The position numbers and the translations under genes were made by a program. The notes beneath the pieces were generated by a model. It was not told the DNA's origin, did not search any database, and saw only the letters and a list, made by a program, of their open reading frames with translations. Shown piece by piece: positions 8,911 through 17,245 of a stretch of DNA of 28,576 nucleotides (position 1 is the first letter of the stretch; each line of letters starts with the position of its first letter). Origin of the DNA: Prorocentrum cordatum (lineage: Eukaryota > Sar > Dinophyceae > Prorocentrales > Prorocentraceae); the NCBI GenBank assembly GCA_963575745.1, contig CAUYUJ010017789.1:105001-133576 (forward strand), in the 5' to 3' direction.

Positions 8911-9610
8911 CCTGGCGTCCCGAAGGCCCAGGCGACACCCCGAGAGGGTGCAATAGCACTTGGGACCGCCAGGGAAACCGGGGGCCTGGGCCCTTGAGAA
9001 CCTTTCGGAATCACAAACCCTCTACCTCGCAGAGCTGCATGAGCCTCGGGGCACTCCGCCACGTGCCGAATGTACCGTGGTGGATCGAGTTGATCTAGGA
9101 CACCCCAGCCAGCGGGAAGAAGAGGTGATGGGATGGGTGGGAGTGATCGGATGTCAGGTATGGCGCGAATGAGACTAGTTGCCTTGCCGCTCTTCGCCGC
9201 TCTTGCTGCCCTCCTCCGTTACCATTACTCCCTGGACCTCTCCCAGGGTGCGTTCTCACCAGAGCTCCGATGAGAGAGTCCAGCTGTGGCGACGAGGGCC
9301 TCACAAGAGGCCCCGAAGCGCGACAACGAGAGAAGGCTACCGGCATCGGTACCTTGTCCTCTGATCTCTCTATATCCCTCGCCCAGACCCGCATCCATCC
9401 CCTCCCCTCCTTGCCCTCGTGGGTCCGCCGCGGCAGGCCCTTCCTCCCCCCCCTCCCTGGCCTCTTGTTACCCTTCCCCCCCCCCCGACGTGGAGGCGCC
9501 TGACCTGGGCGCTGCTCCTGCCGTCGTCGCCCTGCACTGCCGAGGATGGGCGGGGGGGGGCGGCAGAGGGAGGAGGACGGCAAGGAAGAAAGGGGGAGAG
9601 CAGCATGGGG
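8911..9610. other. Spacer, no gene recognised
   Basis: GC-rich with C runs near 9477-9486. Frames are short and no conserved motif is seen. Confidence 0.35.
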
Positions 9611-9880
9611 ACGATGACGAGGATCATGAGGATGATGATGATGCTGCTGCTGATGTTGATGATGATGCTGATGATGCTGATGATGATGATGATGATGGTG
9701 ATGATGGTGATGACGATGATGCTGATGCTGATGCTGATGATCAGTATGATGATGATGGTGTGGCTGATTATCATGATGATGATGGTGGCAATGCGGCTGC
9801 TGGTGACGATGAGGCTGATGACGATGAAGATGATGGTGCTGATGCTGCTGATGATAATGATGATGAGGATGATGGTGATG
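9611..9880. repeat. GAT trinucleotide microsatellite
   Basis: Imperfect (GAT)n with GCT, GGT and GAG interruptions. It gives poly-Asp, poly-Met or poly-Ile shadow frames. Confidence 0.85.
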
Positions 9881-10356
9881 CTACTGCAAGCGCGTGGGGT
9901 TCGCTGAAGAAGCTCGCGGGCGCAGTCTGAGGTCATCTCGGGTCCACCAGGGGCCCACCGGGGCCTGCACCAGGCCCTCGCGGCCCCCTGGGCGCCAAGT
10001 GCCTCGCCACTCGGCGCTGCCTCGCGCTGCGCGCTCCCGCCTGCCTGCCCGCAGGCAGGCACGAGTCGGTGGGGCATCGTTGGGGTGCTTGGCGTCCGGA
10101 GCGGGGGTAAATTCATGATGCTCCAGTCTACACACTGTTCATTTCTAATTCTTTACGCTTCGCGTATCCCCACCAGCCCATCTCAAAACAGCAACTCTTG
10201 CGAAGCATGCCGACAGTCGTGTTTTTCAGGCGTGTTTCCGCCTGCCCCCGCATATCTCCCCTGTTCCTCCTTCCTCCCGCCTCCTTGTACATCCTCCTTG
10301 TGGTGGGAGCGGGAGAAGGACGAGGCGGAGGAGGAGGGAGAGAAAGCGCTCCTCGT
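9881..10356. other. Spacer with a short perfect hairpin
   Basis: Apart from the inverted repeat at 10039-10060, I see no gene. Near 10138 lies TTCATTTCTAATT, which recurs at about 11219 and in the opposite direction at about 11302. Confidence 0.4.
10039..10060. repeat. Perfect 10-bp inverted repeat
   Basis: GCCTGCCTGC is followed after two bases by its exact complement. It could form a very stable hairpin. No neighbouring gene explains it. Confidence 0.7.
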
Positions 10357-10618
10357 GGTTTGAGTCGTTTGGGGTTTCTTGTCCTGGTGTGAGTCGTTCG
10401 GGCCCTTCTTCCTGGTGTGAATCGTTCGGGCTCTTCGTGATGTGAGTCGTTCGGGCTCTTCGTCCTGGTGTGAGTCGTTCGGGCTTCTCGTGGTGTGAGT
10501 TGTTCGGGCCCCTCGTCGTCGTGTGAGTCGTTCGGGCCCCTCCTCCTGGTGTGACTCGTTCGGGCTCCTCGTGGTGTGAGTCGTTCGGGGCCCTCGTCGT
10601 GGTGTGAGTCGTTTTGGG
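10357..10618. repeat. 25/28-bp tandem repeat (GGTGTGAGTCGTTCGGG)
   Basis: About ten units, each starting GGTGTGAGTCGTTCGGG and followed by a CT-rich tail of variable length, so units are 25 or 28 bp. Both lengths leave a remainder of one modulo three, so three units restore the frame. This explains the long overlapping - strand frames here. Confidence 0.8.
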
Positions 10619-10915
10619 AGCCTCTTGGAGGCCTTTTGGGGCGTCTTCGGGGCCTCTTGGCGGCCCCAGGGGCTTCTAGGAGCGTCTTGGGTGCCTTGGG
10701 GGAGCCTCTTCGGGCCTCTTGGGAGCCTCTTGGAGGCCGTTTGGGGCGTCTTGGGGGCCTCTTGGCGGCTCCAGGGGCTTCCAGGAGCGTCTTGGGTGCC
10801 TCGGGGGAGCCTCTTGGGGCCTCTTGGGCGCCTCTTGGGGGCATCTTGGGGGCCTCTTGGAGGCCTCTTGGGGCCTCTTGGGACTCTTTGGGAGGGGTCT
10901 GGGAGGAATCTTGGG
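10619..10915 (+). repeat. GGGGGCCTCTTGG repeat block (forward)
   Basis: The best preserved block of the family, with units such as GGGAGCCTCTTGGAGGCC and GGGGGCATCTTGG. A larger duplication of about 120 bp is visible: the stretch GGCGGCCCCAGGGGCTTCTAGG near 10660 recurs as a near copy near 10763. Confidence 0.75.
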
Positions 10916-11216
10916 GCCATCTGTCGGGCGATCGATCACAGATGGGGCGAGCACTTTCTCCCCCCCCCCCGTCGGGGCCAGAATCCTCGTGAGGGGTGTC
11001 GTTTTTTAGCCCTCCCAGGAGTCGAAAATGACCCCCCTGACGACCCGCGGGGCGCCCTCTCCAGGCCCAGGGGGAGGGGAGGGGGTAGGGGGAGGGGTAA
11101 ACCTCTCCCCGAAGGGGAAGAAGGGGGTTGAGAACAGAGCGGGCTCTCTAAACCACTCACGCCCAAAGGGCTGGTGGGATTCTTCGAGAGTTCTTTGATT
11201 TTCTGGGGGGCGAAGA

Positions 11217-11318
11217 TCCTTTCATTTCTAATTGTTCGATCCTGGGCCTCGCACTGGGGGGCCAGGAGCAAGTAGAAACGAGCACAATCAGAAATGAGCA
11301 CGATTAGAAATGAACGAC
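11217..11318. repeat. Inverted and tandem copies of TTCATTTCTAAT
   Basis: TTCATTTCTAATTG near 11219 pairs with its complement near 11302, separated by about 75 bases. The right side also has tandem 16-bp copies (AGCACAATCAGAAATG, AGCACGATTAGAAATG). A third forward copy lies near 10138. It could be a decayed small element; I see no target duplication. Confidence 0.45.
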
Positions 11319-11959
11319 GTGTACTGTGGCCTGGGTCACCAGAAAGAATCTCGAGCACCAGGAAACAAGAACCGAAATGCCAGGTTTCCTCGCGTCGGGC
11401 CCTAGAGGGGACACTCGTTCGACACCGTTCCGGCACTGTTTCGACACTCGTTCGACATGTGTCCGGGTGCTCGCACTTATTTCTGGGGTGTGGTCCTTTA
11501 CGTACGATGGGAGCAACATAAGGGTGGATCACGATTTCAGGGGCAAGCAGGCCGCACCAGGTCGAACACCATCTGGGGATCCCGAGCACACCCCGAGAGT
11601 CCCTACACGAGATCACGAGAGGCTCCGAGGGCGGCACTCGAGGGCCCAAGAGGGGCCCCAGGGGTCTTCGAGGGCCCTGCAGGACGTCAAAGCCAGGACG
11701 GTCTTCCACGGATCGTTTGATCCTTGCGAAGCTGTCTGCGGCGGGCCGTTTGGCCGAAGGCAGTGGGGCCCAAGCGGACGCCGCGCAAAACCGGGACAAC
11801 CCAGGAACACACACTCGGCAGCGAGCGCGGGGGGGGGGGGAAATGAGAAGGAGAAGGGCATTCTCGGCCGTGATGCGGCGGACTTCTCAGAAGCCCGCGC
11901 GCCTTCTGAGAAGGTTGTTTCTGTTTTTCCGCGGAAGGCCTGGAATGGGAGGTGATGAT
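11319..11959. other. Spacer, no gene recognised
   Basis: Contains short TTCGACAC repeats near 11408-11462 and GGCCC-rich sequence near 11640. No supportable gene. Confidence 0.35.
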
Positions 11960-12280
11960 GAGAGATTGGGGGGAGGAAGGGAACGAGGGGGGGAGGGAGG
12001 GGGAGGGGGAGGGAGTGAGGTAGAAGGGAGGGCAGAGAGGAGGGAGGGAGTAGGAGGAGGGAGTGAGGAGGAGGGATGAGTAGGAGGAGGAGAAGAGGGG
12101 AGGAGGAGGAAGGGAAAGGAGGATGACGAGGAGGATGAGGTAGGAGGAGGAGGTGGAGGATAATTATGAACCTAGGAACAAGGAGGAGGTAGGAGGAGAA
12201 GGAGGGGGATGAGGAGGGAGGAGGAGGAGGAGTGGAAGAGGAGGAGGAGTGATGAGGAAGTAGGAGGAGATGAGGAGTTA
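11960..12280. repeat. Purine-rich GGA/GAGG low-complexity block
   Basis: More than 300 bases of almost pure purine on the + strand. Such tracts can form triplexes. Shadow frames encode poly-Glu/Arg or poly-Ser/Pro. Confidence 0.75.
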
Positions 12281-12553
12281 TCCGTCCCATTCCCTCTCCC
12301 TCGCTTGCCCCCCCTCGCTCGCCGCCAACGCACAGGGCGAGGCGTCCCGGGCCTCCCGGATACCTCCAGCGGCAGTTCTCGGCCTTGCTTCCGAGGCCTT
12401 GGAGCGAGGTGTCGGCCCCCCTTGTCGGGCCGGACGAAAGGGGGGGACTGGGAAAGGGGGGGGTACGAAATTTGATGCATGCAGCTAGTTTCGGCCTCGC
12501 CGCCGGGCCCATCCCTCCATGTATGAGCGCCTAGCGGCGCCGGGAGGCGCCGG

Positions 12554-12580
12554 GAAAATCAGCTGCGTGAGCTGATTTTC
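12554..12580. repeat. Perfect 11-bp hairpin
   Basis: GAAAATCAGCT, a 5-base loop GCGTG, then the exact complement AGCTGATTTTC. It is preceded by a tandem GGCGCCGGGA repeat and followed by two CCCCCCTTT motifs. It may mark the end of a degraded element or be an RNA hairpin; no gene reads into it. Confidence 0.65.
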
Positions 12581-13259
12581 AATCCCCCCCTTTGCTATCC
12601 CCCCCTTTCGCCCGACCCGACCCTGGTTCAGCACTTGGCTCCTGGGGCCCTCTCGGGGCGATGCTCAAGTTTGTGGAGGACGATCAATGGAGAGGAAGCG
12701 TGTTGCCAAACAAATTCCAGACGTCCAGAAAATGGTTCAGCCATGTCTTATATATAATATACACATATATGTTAGAACATGTTTGAAACATTTCCCGGAC
12801 ATTGTTCTTATATCCGTAAGGGCTTCGCTCTCTGCCGCCAGCCCCCCCTCCATCAGAACTGGACATATCAGAGCTGTTTTGGGATGTCTAGGCACCGATT
12901 TGAAGACATCTGGGAACGTCATGCGAAGACGGCTGGCAATGAACAAAACACGTTGAGATGTTGGAGCTGTTGTCGAAGGGTTCACTGCCTTCTCAGGGCG
13001 TTTCCCGCTTCTTGTGTATTCGGCGCCCTCTTGGAACAACTGGGGTTGCATGATGTCATCTAGGGATATGGTGGCGCGTGGCGCTATTGTCGAAGACTGG
13101 CGGCTGCGGGTACAGCGCGGAATTTAGGAGACAGCGGGGGAATCGAAAAGCGCATCCCGAAACATATTTCAAATAGAAAAATATTTGTCCTTCCGATCTG
13201 GAGAAGGGGTGTCGCTTGAGGGCAGCCTCTTGGGGCTGGGTGCGTAGCTTCGGAAGGGT
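12581..13259. other. Single-copy-looking, AT-richer spacer
   Basis: Less GC-rich than the rest of the left part, with TATATAATATACACATATATG near 12752. No frame shows a recognisable protein. It could be part of an old mobile element, but no ends were found. Confidence 0.35.
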
Positions 13260-13457
13260 GAATTTGGTGTAAGTTACAAGGGATGGTGGCGTCGGGGGCG
13301 CGAACATGGCGTCATTTACAAGGTAACGGGGTCTCGGAGGCGCGAGCGTGGTGTAATTTACAATGGATCGTGGTTTCGGGGGCTTGAACACGGTGTAATT
13401 TATAAGGGTCATGGCCGCGGGGACGAGGATGTCATGTAATTTGCCTGGCGTGGCTTC
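13260..13457. repeat. 42-bp tandem repeat, five copies
   Basis: GTGTAAnTTACA-like motifs recur at 13267, 13309, 13351, 13393 and about 13434, 42 bp apart (last 41). Each is followed by a GG-TGGcgTCGGGGGCGCGAACa segment. Because 42 is 14 codons, the - strand frame stays open with a 14-residue repeat. No start or domain supports a gene. Confidence 0.75.
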
Positions 13458-13476
13458 GGGGGGGGGGGGGGGGGGG

Positions 13477-13576
13477 NNNNNNNNNNNNNNNNNNNNNNNN
13501 NNNNNNNNNNNNNNNNNNNNNNNNNNNNNNNNNNNNNNNNNNNNNNNNNNNNNNNNNNNNNNNNNNNNNNNNNNNN
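13477..13576. other. Scaffold gap of 100 N
   Basis: Exactly 100 N, the usual placeholder for a gap of unknown size. It is immediately preceded by a run of 19 G (13458-13476). The right side begins inside the tandem unit, so further units may be missing. Confidence 0.98.
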
Positions 13577-14280
13577 CGGCGAGGGGTTCGTGAGCGCCAC
13601 AGATCCCTCGATGGGCTTCTGTGCTTGGGGCGACCCTGTGGTCGCCACGCGCTTGCAAAGGGTTGGGCCCTTCGCCGGGCGCAGTGCTCCGTAGGTTTGC
13701 TGGTCATTTGGAGAACGTACTCGATGTGTCAAAGCATGGTCCTGTCGCTGCAGCGTTGCGCCAGGGAGGGGGGTCCAGCGCCGGTCCGAGAAATCCGCGC
13801 GGACCTCCGAGTTGCTATGTTTATGCCCATTTTTGTTTCCCCTATTTTTTGGGGGGGAGGCAGGAAGAGTGGTGAGCCTCCACGTCGCCGGGGGCTCCTC
13901 GTGCGGGGTCGCGTCTGCGCAGCAAGACTGGTGCCTTCCTTCTGCTTCTTCCTGGGCAGTGCATCTGGGGATGCTTGGCCCAGGCTGGTGTTCTTCGCAG
14001 AAAATAGCGGTGTCTTCCTCAGTTTGCCCTTCGCCGACGCTGACCCCCAATAGCCTGACCAGGCGAATGAGTACAGGTTGATGCCCAGATGCAGCACAGG
14101 GACATGGGAACTGTTTGATGGGGCCTATGTTTCCACCTTTCCAGTCCATCTGTCCCAGGTTCGTTCCAGCCCCAGCCGGTTGGTCCAGCCATGGCCATGT
14201 CGTTCATCACGGAGTTTCCAAACCTTATATATGTTCCAGATTGATTCTCCACGAACGCCAGAACCAAGCCCAGTATTGGC
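13577..14280. other. Array spacer upstream of P1 copy 1
   Basis: Conserved with 16283-16990 in unit 2. I find no second gene or RNA in it. Frames of 80-140 residues occur on both strands but carry no recognisable motif, and small indels between units break them. Confidence 0.5.
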
Positions 14281-14621
14281 AAGTCTTCCTCCTCATCCTC
14301 CCCATCGTCGTCATCATCCCTCCTCGTCCTTATCAGGCTTCTTTCGTCGTTCCCTGCCCCCTCCCCTTCCCTCGATTCCTATTCTCCCCATCCACCGCTT
14401 TCTCCTCTTTCTCCTCAGCCTTCTCCGCCACCTCCTGTCGCGCTTCCTCCTCCCCCTCATGTTATGTCTCCTCCTCTCTCTTTCTCTGCTCCTTTCTCCC
14501 TTGCACCTCCTCCTCCAACCGATACGTACATCCCTCTCCATCTGCTTCACCTTCCCCCCTCGCCGTATTCACGCTCTCATCCTCCTTGGTTTACGCTTCC
14601 CTCTCCTTCACATCCCCCTGT
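14281..14621 (+). promoter_or_regulatory. Pyrimidine-rich tract upstream of the P1 spliced-leader relic
   Basis: Over 300 bases of C/T-rich sequence lead up to the relict spliced leader and AG dinucleotides near 14628 and 14642. In dinoflagellates a pyrimidine tract followed by AG is the expected setting for spliced-leader trans-splicing. That use is inferred. The equivalent in unit 2 is 26567-26887. The copia element inserted at the upstream edge of this tract. Confidence 0.5.
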
Positions 14622-14643
14622 TCCAAAGCCATTTTGGCTCAGG
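14622..14643 (+). other. Relict dinoflagellate spliced leader (copy 1)
   Basis: The stretch contains AGCCATTTTGGCTCA exactly and matches 19 of the 22 positions of the conserved dinoflagellate spliced leader; mismatches are at positions 4, 5 and 21. It lies 51 bases upstream of the P1 start codon, where an mRNA 5' end would be. Such relics are the established mark of genes formed by reverse transcription and reintegration of trans-spliced mRNA. Confidence 0.85.
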
Positions 14644-14694
14644 CTGGCTCGGTTTACCGGTGTGCTAGTTTGTATCCACAGCCTCTCGGATCCG

Positions 14695-15260
14695 ATGGCG
14701 AGTTGTCCTGTCGGGGACCTGTCCAAGGAGCAGCAGGATGAGCTCGCCTGCACGTACGCCGCGCTGATCCTGCACGACGACGGTGCCGAGGTCGATGCCG
14801 CCAGCATGGCAAACCTCGTGAAGGCTGCTGGCGTTCAGGTGGAGGGCTACGTCCCCATGCTCATGGCGAAGATGATCAAGACGTACGGCATTCAGTATCG
14901 TTTAACCTGTCCCGATCCCCACTGGGCCGTGGTTTCTCAGTTTCACTATCCCACCACGGGAGAGGCCCCTCGAACCCCGAACGGAACAGCTTAAGCAAGC
15001 CCCCATCTAAGGGGGTAAATCGGCCAGAGAGACCCAGGCCACGCCAGTGGGGATAGGGGTCGGTAAACCGATGCTCAGGCATGGATGCCCTCGTCAAGAT
15101 GGGCGGCGGTGGGGGTGGCGGCGGCGGTGGCGGTGGTGGCGGCGGCGGCGGAGGCGGCGGAGGCGGCGGCGGAGAAGGCGGCGGCGCGGCCGCGGCGGAG
15201 GAGAAGAAGGTCGTGGAGGAAGAAGAGGAGGAGGACGTGGACTTCGACCTGTTCGGATGA
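14695..15260 (+). CDS. RPLP1: 60S acidic ribosomal protein P1, copy 1 (two exons)
   Basis: P1 forms part of the ribosomal stalk that recruits translation GTPases. Exon 1 (14695-14887) encodes the helical N-terminal dimerisation domain, with [15 protein letters not shown] and [14 protein letters not shown] typical of the P1 class. Exon 2 (15079-15260) gives MDALVKM, 24 consecutive glycines, EGGG, four alanines and the acidic tail [14 protein letters not shown]. The spliced product is 124 residues, slightly longer than the usual 105-115 because of the hinge. The hinge is glycine rather than the usual Ala/Pro/Gly mix. I chose the ATG at 14695 because it starts at the family N-terminus just after the spliced-leader relic. 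The exon join restores TAC-GGC-ATG. The frame upstream is open but lies in the pyrimidine tract and is not protein-like. Confidence 0.93.
14888..15078 (+). mobile_element. Introner-like intron in P1 copy 1
   Basis: A 191-nt phase-1 intron with GC at its start and AG at its end. GGCAT occurs at both borders (14887-14891 and 15078-15082), like a 5-bp target duplication. The two ends are imperfect inverted repeats of about 30-40 nt, with ATCCCCACTGG (14915-14925) and its exact complement (15044-15054) as the core, at nearly equal distances from the borders. A CCCCC-ATCTA-GGGGG hairpin lies in the interior. Inverted repeats plus a target duplication that supplies a splice site are the defining marks of DNA-transposon-like introners. 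No function is expected beyond being spliced out. Confidence 0.75.
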
Positions 15261-15648
15261 GGAGCTGGGCATAGCACACCGGGCTGGGGTGACACTTCGG
15301 GGGCCGTCGCCGGTCTCGTTTTGCGCGCCAGCAGCGCCTGGACAAGATGCGTTGGCCATCTCTCCTCAGCCTTCCCCCGCAGATGTATCCTCTCTCCTGC
15401 TCTCTCTTCTTCACCCTCCTCCTCCCCCCCCCCCTCTTTTAGAGTTGCTCAACATGAGTACTACTCTCAATTCTCCCCGGGCCCAGCCCGAGCGGGGCAG
15501 CTTTTCTCCAGCATTTCAAGAAGTGATGCCCAACCCTTTTGTATGTTGGGTCCTCGTTTTGAATTCGCAGCGCCTGTCTTCTCCCACTTCCTTCGTTCCT
15601 TACTCCATCCCCTCCTCCCTCCTCCAGGTTTCGCATAGCGCCACCCTG
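15261..15648. other. P1 3' flank, copy 1
   Basis: Follows the TGA of P1. It contains a C/T-rich stretch near 15405-15440. No polyadenylation signal is evident, as is usual in dinoflagellates. Conserved in unit 2. Confidence 0.45.
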
Positions 15649-16140
15649 CCCCATTTCGGCAGACCCCTCACGGGCTTCGTGACACCGTTGGGAGCTTCGC
15701 CGAAGACCCCAGTGGCAGGGTCCGCGTGGTGCCCCGCCCTATCTCGGCGTATCCCTGGTGGCCCCGCAGGGAGCTCCACCGAAGGCAGTGGAAGGGTCCG
15801 CGTGGCGCCCACCCCATTTCGGCACACCCTTCACATGGGGGAGCTCCACGGGAGGCTTCGGTGGCAGGGCCCACACGGTGCCGCCCCACTCTGGCACACC
15901 CGTCACACTTTTCGTGGCATGGCGGCCCGCTCCATTGTTGTACACCTCTCAAACATTCCGCACATGAGGGCTCCACCAAAGGCCCCAGTGACTGGGTCCG
16001 CATGGCGCCCCACCCGATCATTTCGGCACAGCCCTCACACGTTTCGTGGCCTCATGGGGAGCTCCACCGACGTTGCGTTTCCCAGACCCATCCGCTTCGC
16101 GGCACCATCGGGAGTTCCACCAGGGGCCCCTGTCTCGGAC
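15649..16140. repeat. Array spacer minisatellite, 73-120-bp units (unit 1)
   Basis: About six diverged copies of a unit with the order CCCCATTTCGGCACACCC, TCACAC, TTCGTGGC, GGGAGCTCCACC, CCAGTGGCAGGGTCCGCGTGG. Unit lengths vary. The same block is present in unit 2 at 27915-28407. Confidence 0.75.
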
Positions 16141-17011
16141 AGAAGAGAGTCAAGCCCCATGTTTTCCCTCCTCTCTCTGCTCCCGTCCCCGCGCTCCGTG
16201 GCATTTGTCGTCGTCCCATTTCCGATGTGAGATGTGACAGTGCGTGTGCGAATGGGGGGGGTGAGTGTGGTCTTGCCTTCTTCGGCGAGGGGTTCGTGAG
16301 CGCCACAGATCCCTCGATGGGCTTCTGTGCTTGGGGCGACCCTGTGTGTGGTCGCCACGCGCTTGCAAAGGGTTGGGCCCTTCGCCGGGCGCAGTGCTCC
16401 GTAGGTTTGCTGGTCATTTGGAGAACGTACTCGATGTGTCAAAGCATGGTCCTGTCGCTGCAGCGTTGCGCCAGGGAGGGGGGTCCAGCGCCGGTCCGAG
16501 AAATCCGCGCGGACCTCCGAGTTGCTATGTTTATGTCCCTTTTTGTTGCCCCTATTTTTTGGGGGGGAGGCAGGAAGAGTGGTGAGCCTCCATGTCGCCG
16601 GGGGCTCCTCGTGCGGGGTCGCGTCTGCGCAGCAAGACTGGTGCCTTCCTTCTGCTTCTTCCTGGGCAGTGCATCTGGGGATGCTTGGCCCAGGCCGGTG
16701 TTCCTCGCAGGAAATAGCGGTGTCTTCCTCAGTTTGCCCTTCGCCGACGCTGACCCCCAGTAGCCTGACCAGGCGAATGAGTACAGGTTGATGCCCAGAT
16801 GCAGCACAGGGACATGGGAACTGTTTGATGGGGCCTATGTTTCCACCTTTTCAGTCCATCTGTCCCAGGTTCGTTCCAGCCCCAGCCGGTTGGTCCAGCC
16901 ATGGCCATGTCGCTCATCACGGAGTTTCCAAACCTTATATATGTTCCAGATTGATTCTCCACGAACGCCAGAACCAAGCCCAGTATTGGCAAGCCTTCCT
17001 CCTTATCCTCC

Positions 17012-17113
17012 TGTGATATATAGTGTGTGTATGACACGCTCGTACGCCACTCGCCGCCGCTTGGCTCTTAGGGGCCCCTTTTGCCTTGGCTTGAAAACGT
17101 ATCATCAATCACA
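17012..17113 (+). repeat. 5' LTR
   Basis: 102 bp, starting TGTGAT and ending ATCACA, a perfect 6-bp inverted repeat with the canonical TG...CA ends. It differs from the 3' LTR only at 17043 (A here, G there). It carries a TATATAG close to its start. It is very short for a copia LTR. Confidence 0.95.
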
Positions 17114-17114
17114 C

Positions 17115-17126
17115 TGGCAGCGGAGC
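17115..17126 (+). promoter_or_regulatory. Putative primer-binding site
   Basis: TGGCAGCGGAGC begins one base after the LTR. It resembles the TGGTATCAGAGC site used by many copia elements for initiator-Met tRNA (9 of 12). The cognate tRNA of this organism is not in the window. Confidence 0.5.
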
Positions 17127-17245
17127 TGCTACACGATCTTCGGCATCGTACCACTGCGCAGGGCTCGTCCTCTCGCGAGGAGAGCTCCTCACCTTTTCTT
17201 TGCACTGGGCATCCACCCTTACGAGGGGATTGTTTCCTTGCCGCC

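Larger units (their letters stand above)
13577..16282 (+). repeat. Tandem array unit 1 (~2.7 kb, no insertion)
   Basis: The sequence starting CGGCGAGGGGTTCGTGAGCG at 13577 restarts at 16283, a period of 2706 bp, and again at 28548. Units 1 and 2 align almost base for base; unit 2 has four extra bases (TGTG) near 16346, which makes the offset 2710. Unit 1 carries the empty version of the copia site at 14297-14301. Head-to-tail gene arrays of this kind are typical of highly expressed dinoflagellate genes. Confidence 0.9.

Noticed and set aside
9286-9930. Asp-rich frame that could be an acidic protein
   Set aside because: Explained by the (GAT)n microsatellite; flanking parts lack protein-like composition.
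10128-10920. Two overlapping - strand frames of about 240 residues with Pro/Arg repeats
   Set aside because: Both follow from the 25/28-bp and GGCCTCTTGG repeats; overlapping open frames in different phases argue against coding.
13180-13200. CCTTCCGATCT resembling the end of a sequencing adapter
   Set aside because: Only a partial match and no adapter sequence before it; likely chance.
13409-14149. - strand frame of 246 residues across the gap
   Set aside because: It is held open by 100 N, so it is not real; the right part is array spacer.
14464-14694. N-terminal extension of the P1 frame upstream of 14695
   Set aside because: The frame is open but lies in the pyrimidine tract and across the spliced-leader relic; P1 proteins start at the MAS-type N-terminus.
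14888-14994. Read-through of P1 exon 1 into the intron frame
   Set aside because: The continuation to a stop near 14994 has no P1 features, while the downstream exon supplies the hinge and acidic tail in the correct phase.
15726-16763. Frame of 345 residues spanning the junction between units 1 and 2
   Set aside because: It covers minisatellite and spacer, has no motif, and is broken by indels in the equivalent part of unit 2.
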